Under the pieces are notes generated by a model. It was given only the letters and a program-made list of their open reading frames with translations, was not told the origin of the DNA and ran no database searches. 64,000 bases of DNA from Mycolicibacterium porcinum (GTDB lineage: Bacteria > Actinomycetota > Actinomycetes > Mycobacteriales > Mycobacteriaceae): assembly GCA_001942045.1 (NCBI GenBank), contig MSTD01000013.1, forward strand, positions 70,823 through 134,822, in the 5' to 3' direction. Each line of letters starts with the position of its first letter. Positions within the stretch are counted from its first letter, which is position 1. The position numbers and the translations under genes were made by a program. Shown in pieces: positions 10,294-19,376 of this stretch.

Positions 10294-10647
10294 CTATTTG
10301 CTCATCAGTACGGCAATCGCGACCACGATCGCGATCACGAGAATCGAGAGGCCCCAGAGCATCAGCCCTGTCTTGGCGCGCTCCCGTGCGTCGTTGCCAA
10401 GGCCGTGCCCTGTCGAGTCGCCGGAGAAGAACACCAGGGCCGCTAGCAACTGCCACCCCCATGAGTCGCCGTTGCTGCGCTTGGGCTTCGGCGGAGTGGC
10501 GGCAGGCGGGGGGTAGTACGGGAGCTGTGGCTGGGCGCCATAAGGCTGCGCGGGCGGATACCCGTATCCGTACGGTCCAGGCTGCGCCGGCGGGTAGGAC
10601 CCTGGCAGAGGTGGCTGCTGCGGATGGTACGGATTCGGATAGGTCAT
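10294..10647 (-). CDS. Proline/tyrosine-rich small membrane protein
   Basis: Unrecognised 117-residue protein: the first 55 residues are a Pro-Tyr-Gly-Gln-rich cytoplasmic tail, then a basic KPKRSNGD stretch, a weakly hydrophobic segment (WQLLAALVFFSG) and a strong C-terminal membrane helix (about residues 92-115) ending in LMSK. It converges on era with only 19 bases between stops. No partner or enzyme motif is visible. Confidence 0.7.
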   Translation of the reverse strand: MTYPNPYHPQQPPLPGSYPPAQPGPYGYGYPPAQPYGAQPQLPYYPPPAATPPKPKRSNGDSWGWQLLAALVFFSGDSTGHGLGNDARERAKTGLMLWGLSILVIAIVVAIAVLMSK

Positions 10648-10742
10648 TCCGGTGCCCCCTCGGCCATGTTCGATCGCCCGCAGAATCCTATCCGGCCTGA
10701 GACTAGGGTCCGATCAGCAATTTCCTTGGGCCGGCTCGGCTT

Positions 10743-12239
10743 CTAGCCGGCTCGCCGGTCGAGCGCGTTGATCGCGGCCGCGGCCTGCGACGCATCCGTC
10801 TGGGACGGGGCAGTCCACCAGACCTCGGGTTGCTTGGCGGCCCAGCCGGTGATCGCCTCCAACTCGGCGGCCAGCGAGATCAGCAGTGGCTCACTGTCGG
10901 CCGGCCCCATCAGCTGGACCCCGATCGGCAGTCCGTCGGAGGTGAAGCCGGCGGGCACGTTGATCGCGGGCCAGCCCAGCAGGTTCCACGGCCAGGTCAC
11001 CGGGCAGGCGGCGATCGAGCTGCGTTCCGTGGCCGACCACCCGCGGCGGTCGAATTCGTGTGTGAGAGGCGGTGGTTGGGCTGTCGTCGGGGCGATGATG
11101 ACGTCGACGAGATTGAAAATCCAGGAGATCCGGCGTTGTGCGGCGGCCTCGTGCGCACGGGCCTTGCGGAGCACGTCCTGCGACAGCAGCCGTCCGATCC
11201 TCATGTTGGCCACGGTGCGTTCGTCGTAGGGCATGTCGCCGAGCCGCTCGGCCCAGTCCAACAGACCCGCGGTCGAGCGGGCCAGGAAGTCCCACGACAT
11301 CCGCAGGCTGTAGTTGGGGTCCTTGGCCACCACGGTGTGGCCCAGGTGGCCGAGCTGGTCGGCGACGGTCTGCAGGGCATCGCGGATCTCGGGGTGCAGC
11401 TTGGCGGGGAACCCGGTGAACGGGAACTTCGTCGACATCGCCACCCGCAGCGGACCCGGGGCGCGGCCGACATACTCGGCGGCCTGGATCGGTGCCGGTT
11501 TGTGCAGGTCGCCCTCGGCATTGCCGGACGCGGCATCGAGCACCAGCGCCGCATCGGTGACGGTGCGGGCCAGCACCCCGTTGACGGTGATGCCGTTGAA
11601 CGCCTCGGGCAGCGGCCAGGTCGAGATGCGCCCGCGCTGCGGCTTGATGCCGACCAGGTGCGTCCAGGCCGCCGGAATGCGGACACTGCCCGCGCCGTCG
11701 GACCCGATGGCCGCGGTCACCAACCCTGCCGCCACGGCCGCGGCGCTGCCGCCCGAGGAGCCACCCGGGCTGTGCTTGCGTGACCACGGGTTGCGGGTGT
11801 GTCCGAAGCCCGGGCCTCCGGTGAACGGCCACTGCCCGAGCTCGCAGGTGTTGGTCTTGCCGACGATCACCGCGCCGGCCGCTTTCAGCCGGCGCACCAC
11901 CTCGGCATCGGCGGTGGCGACACGCACGTCGCCGTCGGCGCCGAACCGGGTGGGCACCCCGGCGATGTCCACGTCGTCCTTGACCGCGATGGGGATTCCC
12001 AGGAGCGGGAGGTGTTTGCCGGCTGCGCGAGCCGCGTCGGCCCTGGCGGCATCGGCCAGTGCCTGCTCGGTCAGCACGACGCGGAATGCGTTGAGAGTCG
12101 ATTGGCTCGCAGTGATGGCATGCAAGGACCGGCGCACCAGTTCATCAGAAGTGACTGCGCCGCTGGCGAGTTGGTAGAGCTGATTGGTCAGGGTGGGGAA
12201 CGGAAGCGATGTCGAGTCGGAAGTCGGGGTTTTGGCCAT
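10743..12239 (-). CDS. amiA2: Amidase signature family enzyme
   Basis: Hydrolyses an amide bond (substrate unknown) through a Ser-cisSer-Lys triad. Lys is in AVKDDVDIAG (about residue 86), and the Gly/Ser-rich signature GSSGGSAAAVAAGLVTAAIGSDGAGS (broken here as positions about 157-182) supplies the serines. I start it at ATG 12239 (MAKTPTSD), giving 498 residues; upstream codons run into recO promoter space. Divergent from recO with 63 bases between, as for amiA2 (Rv2363). A small hairpin (10730-10751) overlaps its stop and may terminate it. Confidence 0.88.
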   Translation of the reverse strand: MAKTPTSDSTSLPFPTLTNQLYQLASGAVTSDELVRRSLHAITASQSTLNAFRVVLTEQALADAARADAARAAGKHLPLLGIPIAVKDDVDIAGVPTRFGADGDVRVATADAEVVRRLKAAGAVIVGKTNTCELGQWPFTGGPGFGHTRNPWSRKHSPGGSSGGSAAAVAAGLVTAAIGSDGAGSVRIPAAWTHLVGIKPQRGRISTWPLPEAFNGITVNGVLARTVTDAALVLDAASGNAEGDLHKPAPIQAAEYVGRAPGPLRVAMSTKFPFTGFPAKLHPEIRDALQTVADQLGHLGHTVVAKDPNYSLRMSWDFLARSTAGLLDWAERLGDMPYDERTVANMRIGRLLSQDVLRKARAHEAAAQRRISWIFNLVDVIIAPTTAQPPPLTHEFDRRGWSATERSSIAACPVTWPWNLLGWPAINVPAGFTSDGLPIGVQLMGPADSEPLLISLAAELEAITGWAAKQPEVWWTAPSQTDASQAAAAINALDRRAG

Positions 12240-12302
12240 CACTTTCGAGAATATCGGCGGTGCATAACGGAACCTGTCCCACCATGGTGCGACACTGTCA
12301 CG

Positions 12303-13157
12303 ATGCGGCTGTACCGGGACCGGGCGGTGGTGCTGCGCCAGCACAAGCTCGGCGAGGCCGACCGGATTGTCACCCTGCTCACCCGCGACCATGGTTTGGT
12401 GCGCGCGGTGGCCAAGGGGGTTCGGCGTACCCGCAGCAAGTTCGGCGCGCGGTTGGAACCGTTTGCTCATATCGACGTTCAGCTCCACCCGGGGCGCAAC
12501 CTCGACATCGTCACGCAGGTTCAGGCCATCGACGCGTTCGCCGCCGACATCGTCAGTGACTACGGGCGCTACACCAGTGCGTGCGCGATGTTGGAGACCG
12601 CCGAGCGGCTGGCCGGGGAGGAACGGGCACCGATGCCCGACCTGCACCGGCTCACGGTGGCCGCACTGCGCGCCATCGCCGACGGTCGCCGGGCCCGCGA
12701 GCTGGTGCTCGATTCCTACCTGCTGCGGGCGATGACGATCGCCGGCTGGGCGCCGGCGCTGACCGAGTGCGCTCGGTGCGCCACGCCGGGTCCGCACCGG
12801 GCGTTCCACGTCGCCGCCGGAGGCAGTGTGTGCGTGCACTGTCGGCCCAGCGGATCCAGCACCCCGCCGCAGCCCGTACTGGAACTGATGTCGGCGCTGC
12901 ACGAGGGCGACTGGGCGTACGCCGAGGCCTCCTCATCGAGCCATCGCAGCCAGGCCAGCGGACTGATCGCGGCGCATCTGCAATGGCACCTGGAGCGTCA
13001 GCTGCGCACATTGCCTCTGGTCGAGCGGGTGTACCGGATCGATCGGACAGTCGCCGAACAGCGCGCGACGCTGGTCGGGCAGGATATGAGCCATGGCATT
13101 GACGAAGGACGGGAAGCGGGGCAAGTCGGCCTACCCACAGCTGCCCCCGGCGCCTGA
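12303..13157 (+). CDS. recO: DNA repair protein RecO
   Basis: RecO anneals single strands and helps load RecA in the RecFOR gap-repair pathway. The OB-fold N-terminus begins [20 protein letters not shown]; the four-cysteine zinc site is seen as CARC near residue 157 and CVHC near 179. ATG 12303 is right for the family. The frame runs on to 13157, giving 284 residues, longer than the roughly 265 I expect, with the extra tail lying inside uppS. Confidence 0.95.
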   Translation: MRLYRDRAVVLRQHKLGEADRIVTLLTRDHGLVRAVAKGVRRTRSKFGARLEPFAHIDVQLHPGRNLDIVTQVQAIDAFAADIVSDYGRYTSACAMLETAERLAGEERAPMPDLHRLTVAALRAIADGRRARELVLDSYLLRAMTIAGWAPALTECARCATPGPHRAFHVAAGGSVCVHCRPSGSSTPPQPVLELMSALHEGDWAYAEASSSSHRSQASGLIAAHLQWHLERQLRTLPLVERVYRIDRTVAEQRATLVGQDMSHGIDEGREAGQVGLPTAAPGA

Positions 13158-13986
13158 GGACTATCCGGTCTTTCCGGACACCTCGACCTGGCCCGTCGTC
13201 TTCCCGGAGATCCCGGCCGGCACCAACGGCCGCTTCGCCCGCCCACCGCAGCACACCTCCAAGGCGGTCGCACCGCGGATCCCGGCCGATCAGGTCCCCA
13301 ACCACGTCGCCGTGGTGATGGACGGCAACGGCCGGTGGGCCACCCAACGCGGGCTGGGCCGTACCGAGGGGCACAAGATGGGCGAGGCGGTGCTGATCGA
13401 CATCACCTGCGGCGCCATCGAACTGGGTATCAAGCACTTGAGTGTCTACGCGTTCTCCACCGAGAACTGGAAACGCAGCGCCGAGGAGGTCCGGTTCCTG
13501 ATGGGGTTCAACCGCGAGGTGGTGCGCCGTCGCCGGGAAAACCTCAACGCCATGGGTGTGAACATGCGCTGGGTCGGGTCGCGGCCCAAGATGTGGCGCA
13601 GCGTCATCAAAGAGTTCGACATCGCCGAGCAGATGACGGTCGGCAATGACGTCATCACGGTCAACTACTGCGTGAACTACGGCGGGCGCACCGAGATCGT
13701 GGAGGCGGCGCAGGCTCTGGCCACCGAAGCCGCTGAGGGCAAGATCAACCCGAGCCGGATCAGTGAGGCGTCGTTCGCCAAGCATCTGCACCGTCCCGAC
13801 ATCCCCGATGTGGACCTGTTCATCCGGACGTCGGGGGAGCAGCGGGCCAGTAACTTCCTGCTGTGGCAGTCCGCGTACGCCGAGTTCGTGTTCCAGGACA
13901 AGCTGTGGCCGGACTACGACCGGCGTGACCTGTGGGCGGCATGCGAGGAGTACGTGAACCGCAACCGTCGCTTCGGTAGGGCCTGA
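13093..13986 (+). CDS. uppS: cis-Prenyltransferase (decaprenyl/Z-prenyl diphosphate synthase)
   Basis: Makes the long-chain Z-polyprenyl diphosphate that carries peptidoglycan and arabinogalactan precursors; it corresponds to Rv2361c. Key motifs are [13 protein letters not shown] (catalytic Asp77), the [11 protein letters not shown] region, and the C-terminal [15 protein letters not shown]. The 297 residues include a mycobacterial N-terminal extension of about 70. The ATG lies 65 bases upstream of the recO stop, so the two genes overlap and are probably coupled. Confidence 0.97.
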   Translation: MALTKDGKRGKSAYPQLPPAPEDYPVFPDTSTWPVVFPEIPAGTNGRFARPPQHTSKAVAPRIPADQVPNHVAVVMDGNGRWATQRGLGRTEGHKMGEAVLIDITCGAIELGIKHLSVYAFSTENWKRSAEEVRFLMGFNREVVRRRRENLNAMGVNMRWVGSRPKMWRSVIKEFDIAEQMTVGNDVITVNYCVNYGGRTEIVEAAQALATEAAEGKINPSRISEASFAKHLHRPDIPDVDLFIRTSGEQRASNFLLWQSAYAEFVFQDKLWPDYDRRDLWAACEEYVNRNRRFGRA

Positions 13987-13987
13987 C

Positions 13988-14434
13988 ATGCCCGGCCTCC
14001 TGCAGCAGTTGTCCTCGGCGCTCAGCGAGGTGATGTCCGTCGTCGAGGAACCTGACGAGGCGCTGACCGTGACGGTCGACGGTTCGGTGGCCTCGGTGCG
14101 GGTGGTGGCCATCGCCGAGGGCCTGGAGATGGTCTCGCTGACCCAGCCGTTGGCCTGGGATCTGCCGCTGAACAACAAGATTCGCGAGCGGGTGTCCGAG
14201 CATGCCAGCAAGACCATGCTGGGCACGGTGGTGTTGGTGGAGAAACTGGTCGAGACCCCCACGAACGGGGCAACAACCAAGGGCGCGACGCGCAAGCGGC
14301 CGGCCAAGAAGGTCGCCGACGTGATGCTGCGGTACAACTTCCCGGCGGCCGGGCTGACCGACGACGCGCTGCGCACGCTGATCCTCATGGTCCTGGCCAC
14401 CGGTGCCGACGTGCGCCGGGACCTGATCTCGTGA
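13988..14434 (+). CDS. Conserved hypothetical protein, YbjN-like character
   Basis: 148 residues, one base after uppS and overlapping the Nudix gene by four, so part of the recO operon (place of Rv2360c). No signal peptide or membrane helix. The C-terminal part (VMLRYNFPAAGLTDDALRTL, then a helix ending GADVRRDL) resembles the YbjN/T3SS-chaperone-like fold, a weak call. A basic, Lys/Arg-rich patch (TKGATRKRPAKK) sits near residue 100. Confidence 0.7.
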   Translation: MPGLLQQLSSALSEVMSVVEEPDEALTVTVDGSVASVRVVAIAEGLEMVSLTQPLAWDLPLNNKIRERVSEHASKTMLGTVVLVEKLVETPTNGATTKGATRKRPAKKVADVMLRYNFPAAGLTDDALRTLILMVLATGADVRRDLIS

Positions 14435-14868
14435 CGCCTTCTGACGAGCGCTTGCGCGAGGAGCCGATGACCACAGTCATCCGGATCGTCGCCGCCGTGG
14501 TGCTCGACGAGCACGACCGGCTACTGGTGGTCCGCAAGCGCGGCACGACCGCCTTCATGCAGCCCGGCGGGAAGATCGAGCCGGGGGAGCGGCCGATCGA
14601 GGCGTTGTCCCGGGAGGTCCGTGAGGAGCTCGGGGTCGGATTCGAGGTTTCGGCGGCCGAAGAACTCGGCCATTTCACCGCACCCGCCGCCAACGAACCA
14701 GGCCACTCGGTCGATGCGTGGCTCTACCTGGTCCGCTTGGACGGCGAGCCGCAGCCGCAGGCCGAGATTGCCGAGATGACGTGGATCGACCCGCACGCAC
14801 CGGGCGATATCGAGCTGGCGCCGCTGACCCGTGACACCGTGCTGGCGTTGGCGCGCGATCGGGTGTAG
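14431..14868 (+). CDS. Nudix hydrolase
   Basis: Hydrolyses nucleoside diphosphate linked to another moiety; substrate not predictable. The Nudix box GX5EX7REUXEEXGU is complete (GGKIEPGERPIEALSREV then REELGV, about residues 49-71). Two starts are possible: GTG 14431, overlapping the preceding stop as is common here, or ATG 14467 (MTTVIRIVAA) with GAGGAG only three bases away. I use the first. It is the last gene of this plus-strand run. Confidence 0.9.
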   Translation: MTPSDERLREEPMTTVIRIVAAVVLDEHDRLLVVRKRGTTAFMQPGGKIEPGERPIEALSREVREELGVGFEVSAAEELGHFTAPAANEPGHSVDAWLYLVRLDGEPQPQAEIAEMTWIDPHAPGDIELAPLTRDTVLALARDRV

Positions 14869-14972
14869 ACGCAGTTACGCCGCGGATTGCAGCCACCAGG
14901 TAGCTGCAGACCTACACCTAGAGCATGTCTAATCAATGTCATGGTGTCGCGGTCCCAATGGGAGCTCACGAC

Positions 14973-15371
14973 CTACCCGGCGGCGCCGACGCACGCGCCG
15001 CACGTCCCGAAGATCTCGATGGTGTGGCTGACATCGGAGAAGCCGTGCTCGCGGGCCACGTCGGCGGCCCAGGCCTCGACCTGGCCGCCGGAGATCTCGA
15101 CGGTCGCACCGCAGGCCCGGCAGACCAGATGGTGATGATGGTCCTCAGAGCAGCGCCGGTACACCGATTCGCCGGTGTCGGTGCGCAGCGTGTCGACGTT
15201 GCCCGTGGTCGCCATGGTCTGCAGGGTGCGGTACACCGTGGTCAGGCCGATGGCCTGGCCGCGACGGCGCAGCTCGTCGTGCAGCTCCTGGGCCGAGCGG
15301 AACCCGTCGGTCTCGTTGAGCAGGTCGGCGATCGCCGCACGCTGCCTGGTGGAGCGGACCGCGCCCGTCAC
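14973..15371 (-). CDS. zur: Zinc uptake regulator Zur (FurB)
   Basis: Fur-family repressor that with Zn2+ shuts off zinc uptake and alternative ribosomal protein genes. In 132 residues: winged helix with TTVYRTLQTM (44-53), the metal cluster DHHHHLVC (77-84), paired CRAC (84-87) and CGAC (124-127) that form the structural zinc site. GTG/ATG start overlaps smtB by four bases; the smtB-zur pair is the arrangement of Rv2358-Rv2359, in which SmtB controls the transcription of both. Confidence 0.95.
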   Translation of the reverse strand: MTGAVRSTRQRAAIADLLNETDGFRSAQELHDELRRRGQAIGLTTVYRTLQTMATTGNVDTLRTDTGESVYRRCSEDHHHHLVCRACGATVEISGGQVEAWAADVAREHGFSDVSHTIEIFGTCGACVGAAG

Positions 15372-15736
15372 CGCGGTTCCTCACTGGCGTGGGCGACGGC
15401 GTCGGCGACGATGTGGGCCAGGTGATGGTCGACGAGGTGGTAGAGCACCTCACGTCCGGCGCGCTCGCTGGCGACCACCCCGGCCTGCTTGAGGATCCGC
15501 AGGTGCTGGCTCACCAGTGGCTGCGGCACAGCGAGCGCGTCGACCAATTCATGGACGCAGCGCTGGGACTGCTGCAGCTGCAGGACGATGGCGATCCGCA
15601 ACGGGGCGGCCAGGGCGCGCAGCAGCTCGCCGGCATTGTCGAGGACCTCGCGCGACGGCATTTCCGACGCCGGGGCGGTGCTGTCCTCGCGCGCGTCGTC
15701 GTGTTGATTTACGGTGATATTGGAAATCGTTTCCAT
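15368..15736 (-). CDS. smtB: ArsR/SmtB-family zinc-responsive repressor
   Basis: Winged-helix metal sensor of 122 residues that leaves DNA when zinc is high. The recognition region is VPQPLVSQHLRILKQAG (70-86). The alpha-5 zinc site of SmtB/CzrA proteins is complete: Asp103, His105, His116 and Glu119. First gene of an operon with zur. An inverted repeat sits 13 to 33 bases before the ATG and is the probable operator. Together the pair couples zinc excess (SmtB) to zinc-uptake repression (Zur). Confidence 0.95.
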   Translation of the reverse strand: METISNITVNQHDDAREDSTAPASEMPSREVLDNAGELLRALAAPLRIAIVLQLQQSQRCVHELVDALAVPQPLVSQHLRILKQAGVVASERAGREVLYHLVDHHLAHIVADAVAHASEEPR

Positions 15737-15749
15737 TACGGGTCACAAT

Positions 15750-15769
15750 ACATGCGCGATATCGCATGT
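15750..15769. promoter_or_regulatory. Candidate SmtB operator (7-6-7 inverted repeat)
   Basis: Perfect arms ACATGCG and CGCATGT flank CGATAT, directly upstream of smtB in the 97-base gap divergent from glyS. The position fits autoregulation of smtB-zur. Binding by SmtB is inferred, not seen. Confidence 0.55.
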
Positions 15770-15833
15770 CAACTGCCCCGGAGCCCGCGGCGGATTATCG
15801 CTGCCGGCGAGCTGGTCGCTACTCTGATGCACC

Positions 15834-17219
15834 GTGGCATCCATCATCGACACCGTTGCGAACCTGGCGAAACGCCGTGGCCTGGTCTACCAGTCCGGAG
15901 AGATCTACGGCGGCACCAAGTCCGCCTGGGATTACGGGCCGCTCGGTGTCGAGCTCAAGGAGAACATCAAGCGGCAGTGGTGGAAATCGGTCGTGACGTC
16001 CCGAGAGGATGTTGTAGGCCTGGACTCCGCCATCATCCTGCCGCGCCAGGTGTGGGTGGCCTCCGGTCACGTCGACGTCTTCAACGATCCGCTGGTGGAG
16101 TGCCTGAACTGCCACAAGCGGCACCGGCAGGACCACATGCAGGAGGCCTACGCCGCCAAGAAGGGCCTCGATGACCCGGATTCGGTGCCGATGGACGAGA
16201 TCGTCTGCCCCGACTGCGGCACCAAGGGTCAGTGGACCGAGCCGCGCGACTTCAACATGATGCTCAAGACCTACCTCGGCCCGATCGAGTCGGAGGAAGG
16301 TCTGCACTACCTCCGCCCCGAGACCGCCCAGGGCATCTTCGTCAACTTCGCCAACGTGGTCACCACCGCGCGCAAGAAGCCGCCGTTCGGCATCGGTCAG
16401 ATCGGCAAGAGCTTCCGCAACGAGATCACCCCGGGGAACTTCATCTTCCGCACCCGCGAGTTCGAGCAGATGGAGATGGAGTTCTTCGTCGAGCCGTCGA
16501 CCGCGGGCGAGTGGCACAAGTACTGGATCGAGACCCGGCTGCAGTGGTATGTCGACCTCGGCATCAACCGGGACAACCTGCGCCTCTACGACCACCCCAA
16601 GGAGAAGCTGTCGCACTACTCCGACGGCACGGTCGACATCGAGTACAAGTTCGGCTTCGCCGGCAACCCGTGGGGTGAGCTGGAGGGCATCGCCAACCGA
16701 ACCAACTTCGACTTGTCCACGCACGCAAAGCATTCCGGTGTCGACCTGTCGTTCTACGACCAGGGCGCCGACACCCGCTACGTGCCGTACGTGATCGAGC
16801 CGGCAGCCGGCCTGACCCGCTCGCTGATGGCGTTCCTGGTCGACTCCTACACCGAGGACGAGGCGCCCAACGCCAAGGGTGGGGTGGACAAGCGCACCGT
16901 GCTCAAGCTCGATCCGCGCCTGGCCCCGGTCAAGGCCGCGGTGCTGCCGTTGTCGCGCAATGCCGACCTGTCGCCGAAGGCCCGCGACCTGGCCGCCGAG
17001 TTGCGCAAGAACTGGAACGTCGAGTTCGACGACGCCGGTGCGATCGGCCGCCGCTACCGCCGCCAGGACGAGATCGGCACGCCGTTCTGCGTGACGGTCG
17101 ATTTCGACACCCTGGAGGACAACGCCGTCACCATCCGCGAGCGCGACGCCATGACACAGGAGCGCATCGCGCTGGACAAGGTGTCGGACTACCTCGCGGT
17201 GCGGCTCAAGGGCGCCTGA
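15834..17219 (+). CDS. glyS: Glycyl-tRNA synthetase (class II, homodimeric type)
   Basis: Charges tRNA-Gly. The 461 residues fit the bacterial/archaeal-type alpha2 enzyme. Motif 2 is visible as [20 protein letters not shown], followed by MEMEFF, and motif 3 as [16 protein letters not shown]; a zinc-like insertion has CLNCHKRH and CPDCG (about 80-130). The anticodon-binding domain is C-terminal. GTG start at 15834 ([16 protein letters not shown]). It diverges from smtB. Confidence 0.97.
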   Translation: MASIIDTVANLAKRRGLVYQSGEIYGGTKSAWDYGPLGVELKENIKRQWWKSVVTSREDVVGLDSAIILPRQVWVASGHVDVFNDPLVECLNCHKRHRQDHMQEAYAAKKGLDDPDSVPMDEIVCPDCGTKGQWTEPRDFNMMLKTYLGPIESEEGLHYLRPETAQGIFVNFANVVTTARKKPPFGIGQIGKSFRNEITPGNFIFRTREFEQMEMEFFVEPSTAGEWHKYWIETRLQWYVDLGINRDNLRLYDHPKEKLSHYSDGTVDIEYKFGFAGNPWGELEGIANRTNFDLSTHAKHSGVDLSFYDQGADTRYVPYVIEPAAGLTRSLMAFLVDSYTEDEAPNAKGGVDKRTVLKLDPRLAPVKAAVLPLSRNADLSPKARDLAAELRKNWNVEFDDAGAIGRRYRRQDEIGTPFCVTVDFDTLEDNAVTIRERDAMTQERIALDKVSDYLAVRLKGA

Positions 17220-17230
17220 CCCTTCCCGCC

Positions 17231-17286
17231 GAGCAGACGCGAATGTTCCCCAAAACCGTGGTTTTGGGGAACATTCGCGTCTGCTC
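17231..17286. repeat. 26-bp perfect palindrome, 4-base loop
   Basis: Arms 17231-17256 and 17261-17286 pair perfectly around CGTG. The outer arm begins GAGCAGACGCG and the inner end is CCCCAAAAC. It fills the gap between the convergent glyS and TPM genes. It could act as a bidirectional terminator but lacks a U-tract; a dispersed repetitive palindrome is as likely. Confidence 0.85.
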
Positions 17287-17292
17287 GCGCAA

Positions 17293-19317
17293 TCAGAAGC
17301 GGCCGCCGCCGCCGGAGTAGCTGCGGCCCGATGAATGTGACGACCCGCCGTATGACGTCGGGCGGCCCATGCTGCGGCCGCCGCCCCAGCTGCCTCCGTA
17401 CCCACCACCGAAGCCACCACCGAAACCGCCGCCGCCCCGCAGGATGTTTCCGATGAGGATGCCGCCGAGCACCGCACCCATGTCGGACCCGCCGCCGCCG
17501 TACTGCGAGGTGTAGGACCGCTGCGCGGCACGGACGTCATCGTTGGCCAGGCCCTGCGCCTGGGCGGCCAGCGTCGACGCCCCGTTCGCGTGTGCCACCG
17601 CCTCATTCGGATTCGACGCCCGCTTGGCTTCGGCGGCCTGAAGTTGCCGTTGCGCCTCGGCCAGCCGGGTGCGGGCTTCCGGGCCGATGCTGCCGCGCCG
17701 GGTCTCGATGAAGTCCGACACCGCCGTGATCCGGGACTGGGCGGTGAACAGCGCCTGCTCCAGCGCCCGGGCCAGCCGCTCGGCGGCTTCCTGTTGTTCG
17801 TGCACGCCGGCCAGCAGCTGATCGAGTTCGGCGTCCGCCGTGGTGAGCCGGGTGAACGTGCCCAGTGGGTCGGCCTTGCCGTTGGCCGTCGCGTCGTCGG
17901 CCGCCTTCTTGGCGGCGTCGCGGGCAGCGCTGAGCTTGTCGGCCTGCGGCGTACCGGGCTGGGCCAGCAGCGAATTCGCCTGGTCGATGCCGGCCTGGAT
18001 GTCGGTGATGGCGGCGGGCAGACCGGCCAGGGCCCGGTTGATGTCGGAGGCCGCGGTGTCGACGGCGTCGAGGAGGGTGCGGGCCTGGTCCAGTGCGGAC
18101 TCGGCTGAGCGCACGGCGTCGACCAACGCGGTCTGGTCGGTGGCCGGCCGGGAGACCAGGCCGCGGGCCGAGGTGATGCTGCGATCGGCGAAGGCCAGTC
18201 GCTCCTTGGCGGTGTCCACGTTGGTCGCCACCGAATTCAGTGCGGTGGCGTCGAATTGGGTGTGCAGATTGTTCAAGGTCTGGCTGGACGGTTCGATGCG
18301 GGCGGTCAGATCGACCATCTGCTGGGTCATGGCGTCCAGCCGGGTCGGCGCGTTGATCACCAGATCGCGCAACTGCTCGAAGGCCTGGCTCTGAGTGTCC
18401 AACTCGCGGTCGGCCCTGGCTGCCGATACCACCACCTGCGTCAACAGCTGACGCTGCTGCAGCGGGGTCTCGGGTGCATCGTCGTCGAGGGTCTGGCGCA
18501 CGGTGAAGGCTTGGGCCAGCGCGGTTTTCGCATTGGCCAGGGCGGCACTGAACGGTTCGGTGCGCTTGGCGCCGAACTCCTCCACGGCCAGCTCCAGCTC
18601 GGCCTCACTGGTGCGCACGGCGTTGTCGACGTCGACGACGATCGAGCGGGACAGCTCGTCGAGCGCCTCCAGCGGCACCGAGGCCAGGGCGTTGGCATCG
18701 GTCGGGTCGACCCGCTTGGCGGCCTCGAACTCGGCGTGGCGGCGCTTGGCCCGGCGCCGGCGCGACCACCACCACAGCAGGCCGGCCAGCACCACCACCA
18801 CGCCGAGGGCGATCAGCATGCCGGGCCACGACACGCCGGGTGCGGCGGGAGATTCGGGTTCGGAGTTCAGCCCGTTGGCCGCGGCGATCGCGGCCCCCGC
18901 CCAGTCGTCTCGGCGCAGGGCCGGGGTGACGCTGTTGCGCCGGATGTCGTCGGCGCGCGCCGAACTGGTGACGGTATCGGGCACCTGGAACGCGAACGCC
19001 CGGTCCACCGTGGCTATCGCCAACAGTGCGTCGTCGTCACCGAAATCGCTCAGCTGCATGGTGTTCTGCGCCCAGCCGACCGGGTTCTGCCGGGCGAAAT
19101 CCTCGGTGAAGACCACCCATAGCTTGATGTGGCGGTCGTCGTAGAGCCGGTCGATCGCGCGTTGCACGTTGCCGCGCTGGGCCGCCGACAGCACCCCGGC
19201 GTTGTCGGTGAGTTGGGTGGCCAGCCGCAGCGGCGGTTCGGCGGCGGCGCCGGGAGCGACCACGAGTGCGGTCATCAGGATCGCGAGCAGCATGGACAGC
19301 AGACGGGCGATACGCAT
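17293..19317 (-). CDS. TPM-domain membrane protein with Gly-rich tail
   Basis: Place and make-up match Rv2345. In 674 residues: signal peptide (1-28), an outer TPM (YgcG-like) domain (about 35-150, with DNAGVLSAAQRGNVQRAIDR), one membrane helix (about 176-198), a long helical cytoplasmic region rich in Ala/Gln/Arg with coiled-coil character (200-590), and a Gly-Ser-Tyr tail ending GGGGRF. TPM proteins elsewhere assist photosystem repair or have weak phosphatase activity; the mycobacterial role is unknown. ATG 19317 is chosen because it begins the signal peptide. Confidence 0.9.
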   Translation of the reverse strand: MRIARLLSMLLAILMTALVVAPGAAAEPPLRLATQLTDNAGVLSAAQRGNVQRAIDRLYDDRHIKLWVVFTEDFARQNPVGWAQNTMQLSDFGDDDALLAIATVDRAFAFQVPDTVTSSARADDIRRNSVTPALRRDDWAGAAIAAANGLNSEPESPAAPGVSWPGMLIALGVVVVLAGLLWWWSRRRRAKRRHAEFEAAKRVDPTDANALASVPLEALDELSRSIVVDVDNAVRTSEAELELAVEEFGAKRTEPFSAALANAKTALAQAFTVRQTLDDDAPETPLQQRQLLTQVVVSAARADRELDTQSQAFEQLRDLVINAPTRLDAMTQQMVDLTARIEPSSQTLNNLHTQFDATALNSVATNVDTAKERLAFADRSITSARGLVSRPATDQTALVDAVRSAESALDQARTLLDAVDTAASDINRALAGLPAAITDIQAGIDQANSLLAQPGTPQADKLSAARDAAKKAADDATANGKADPLGTFTRLTTADAELDQLLAGVHEQQEAAERLARALEQALFTAQSRITAVSDFIETRRGSIGPEARTRLAEAQRQLQAAEAKRASNPNEAVAHANGASTLAAQAQGLANDDVRAAQRSYTSQYGGGGSDMGAVLGGILIGNILRGGGGFGGGFGGGYGGSWGGGRSMGRPTSYGGSSHSSGRSYSGGGGRF

Positions 19318-19376
19318 GACCGTCAATCTAATGCGCTCCCGCGTCGGCGCGTTGCTTCCTGGCAGACTGTGCGTCG

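Noticed and set aside
12240..12902. Long N-terminal extension of the amidase
   Set aside because: This stretch lies opposite recO and has a shadow composition; the amidase homology begins at MAKTPTSD.
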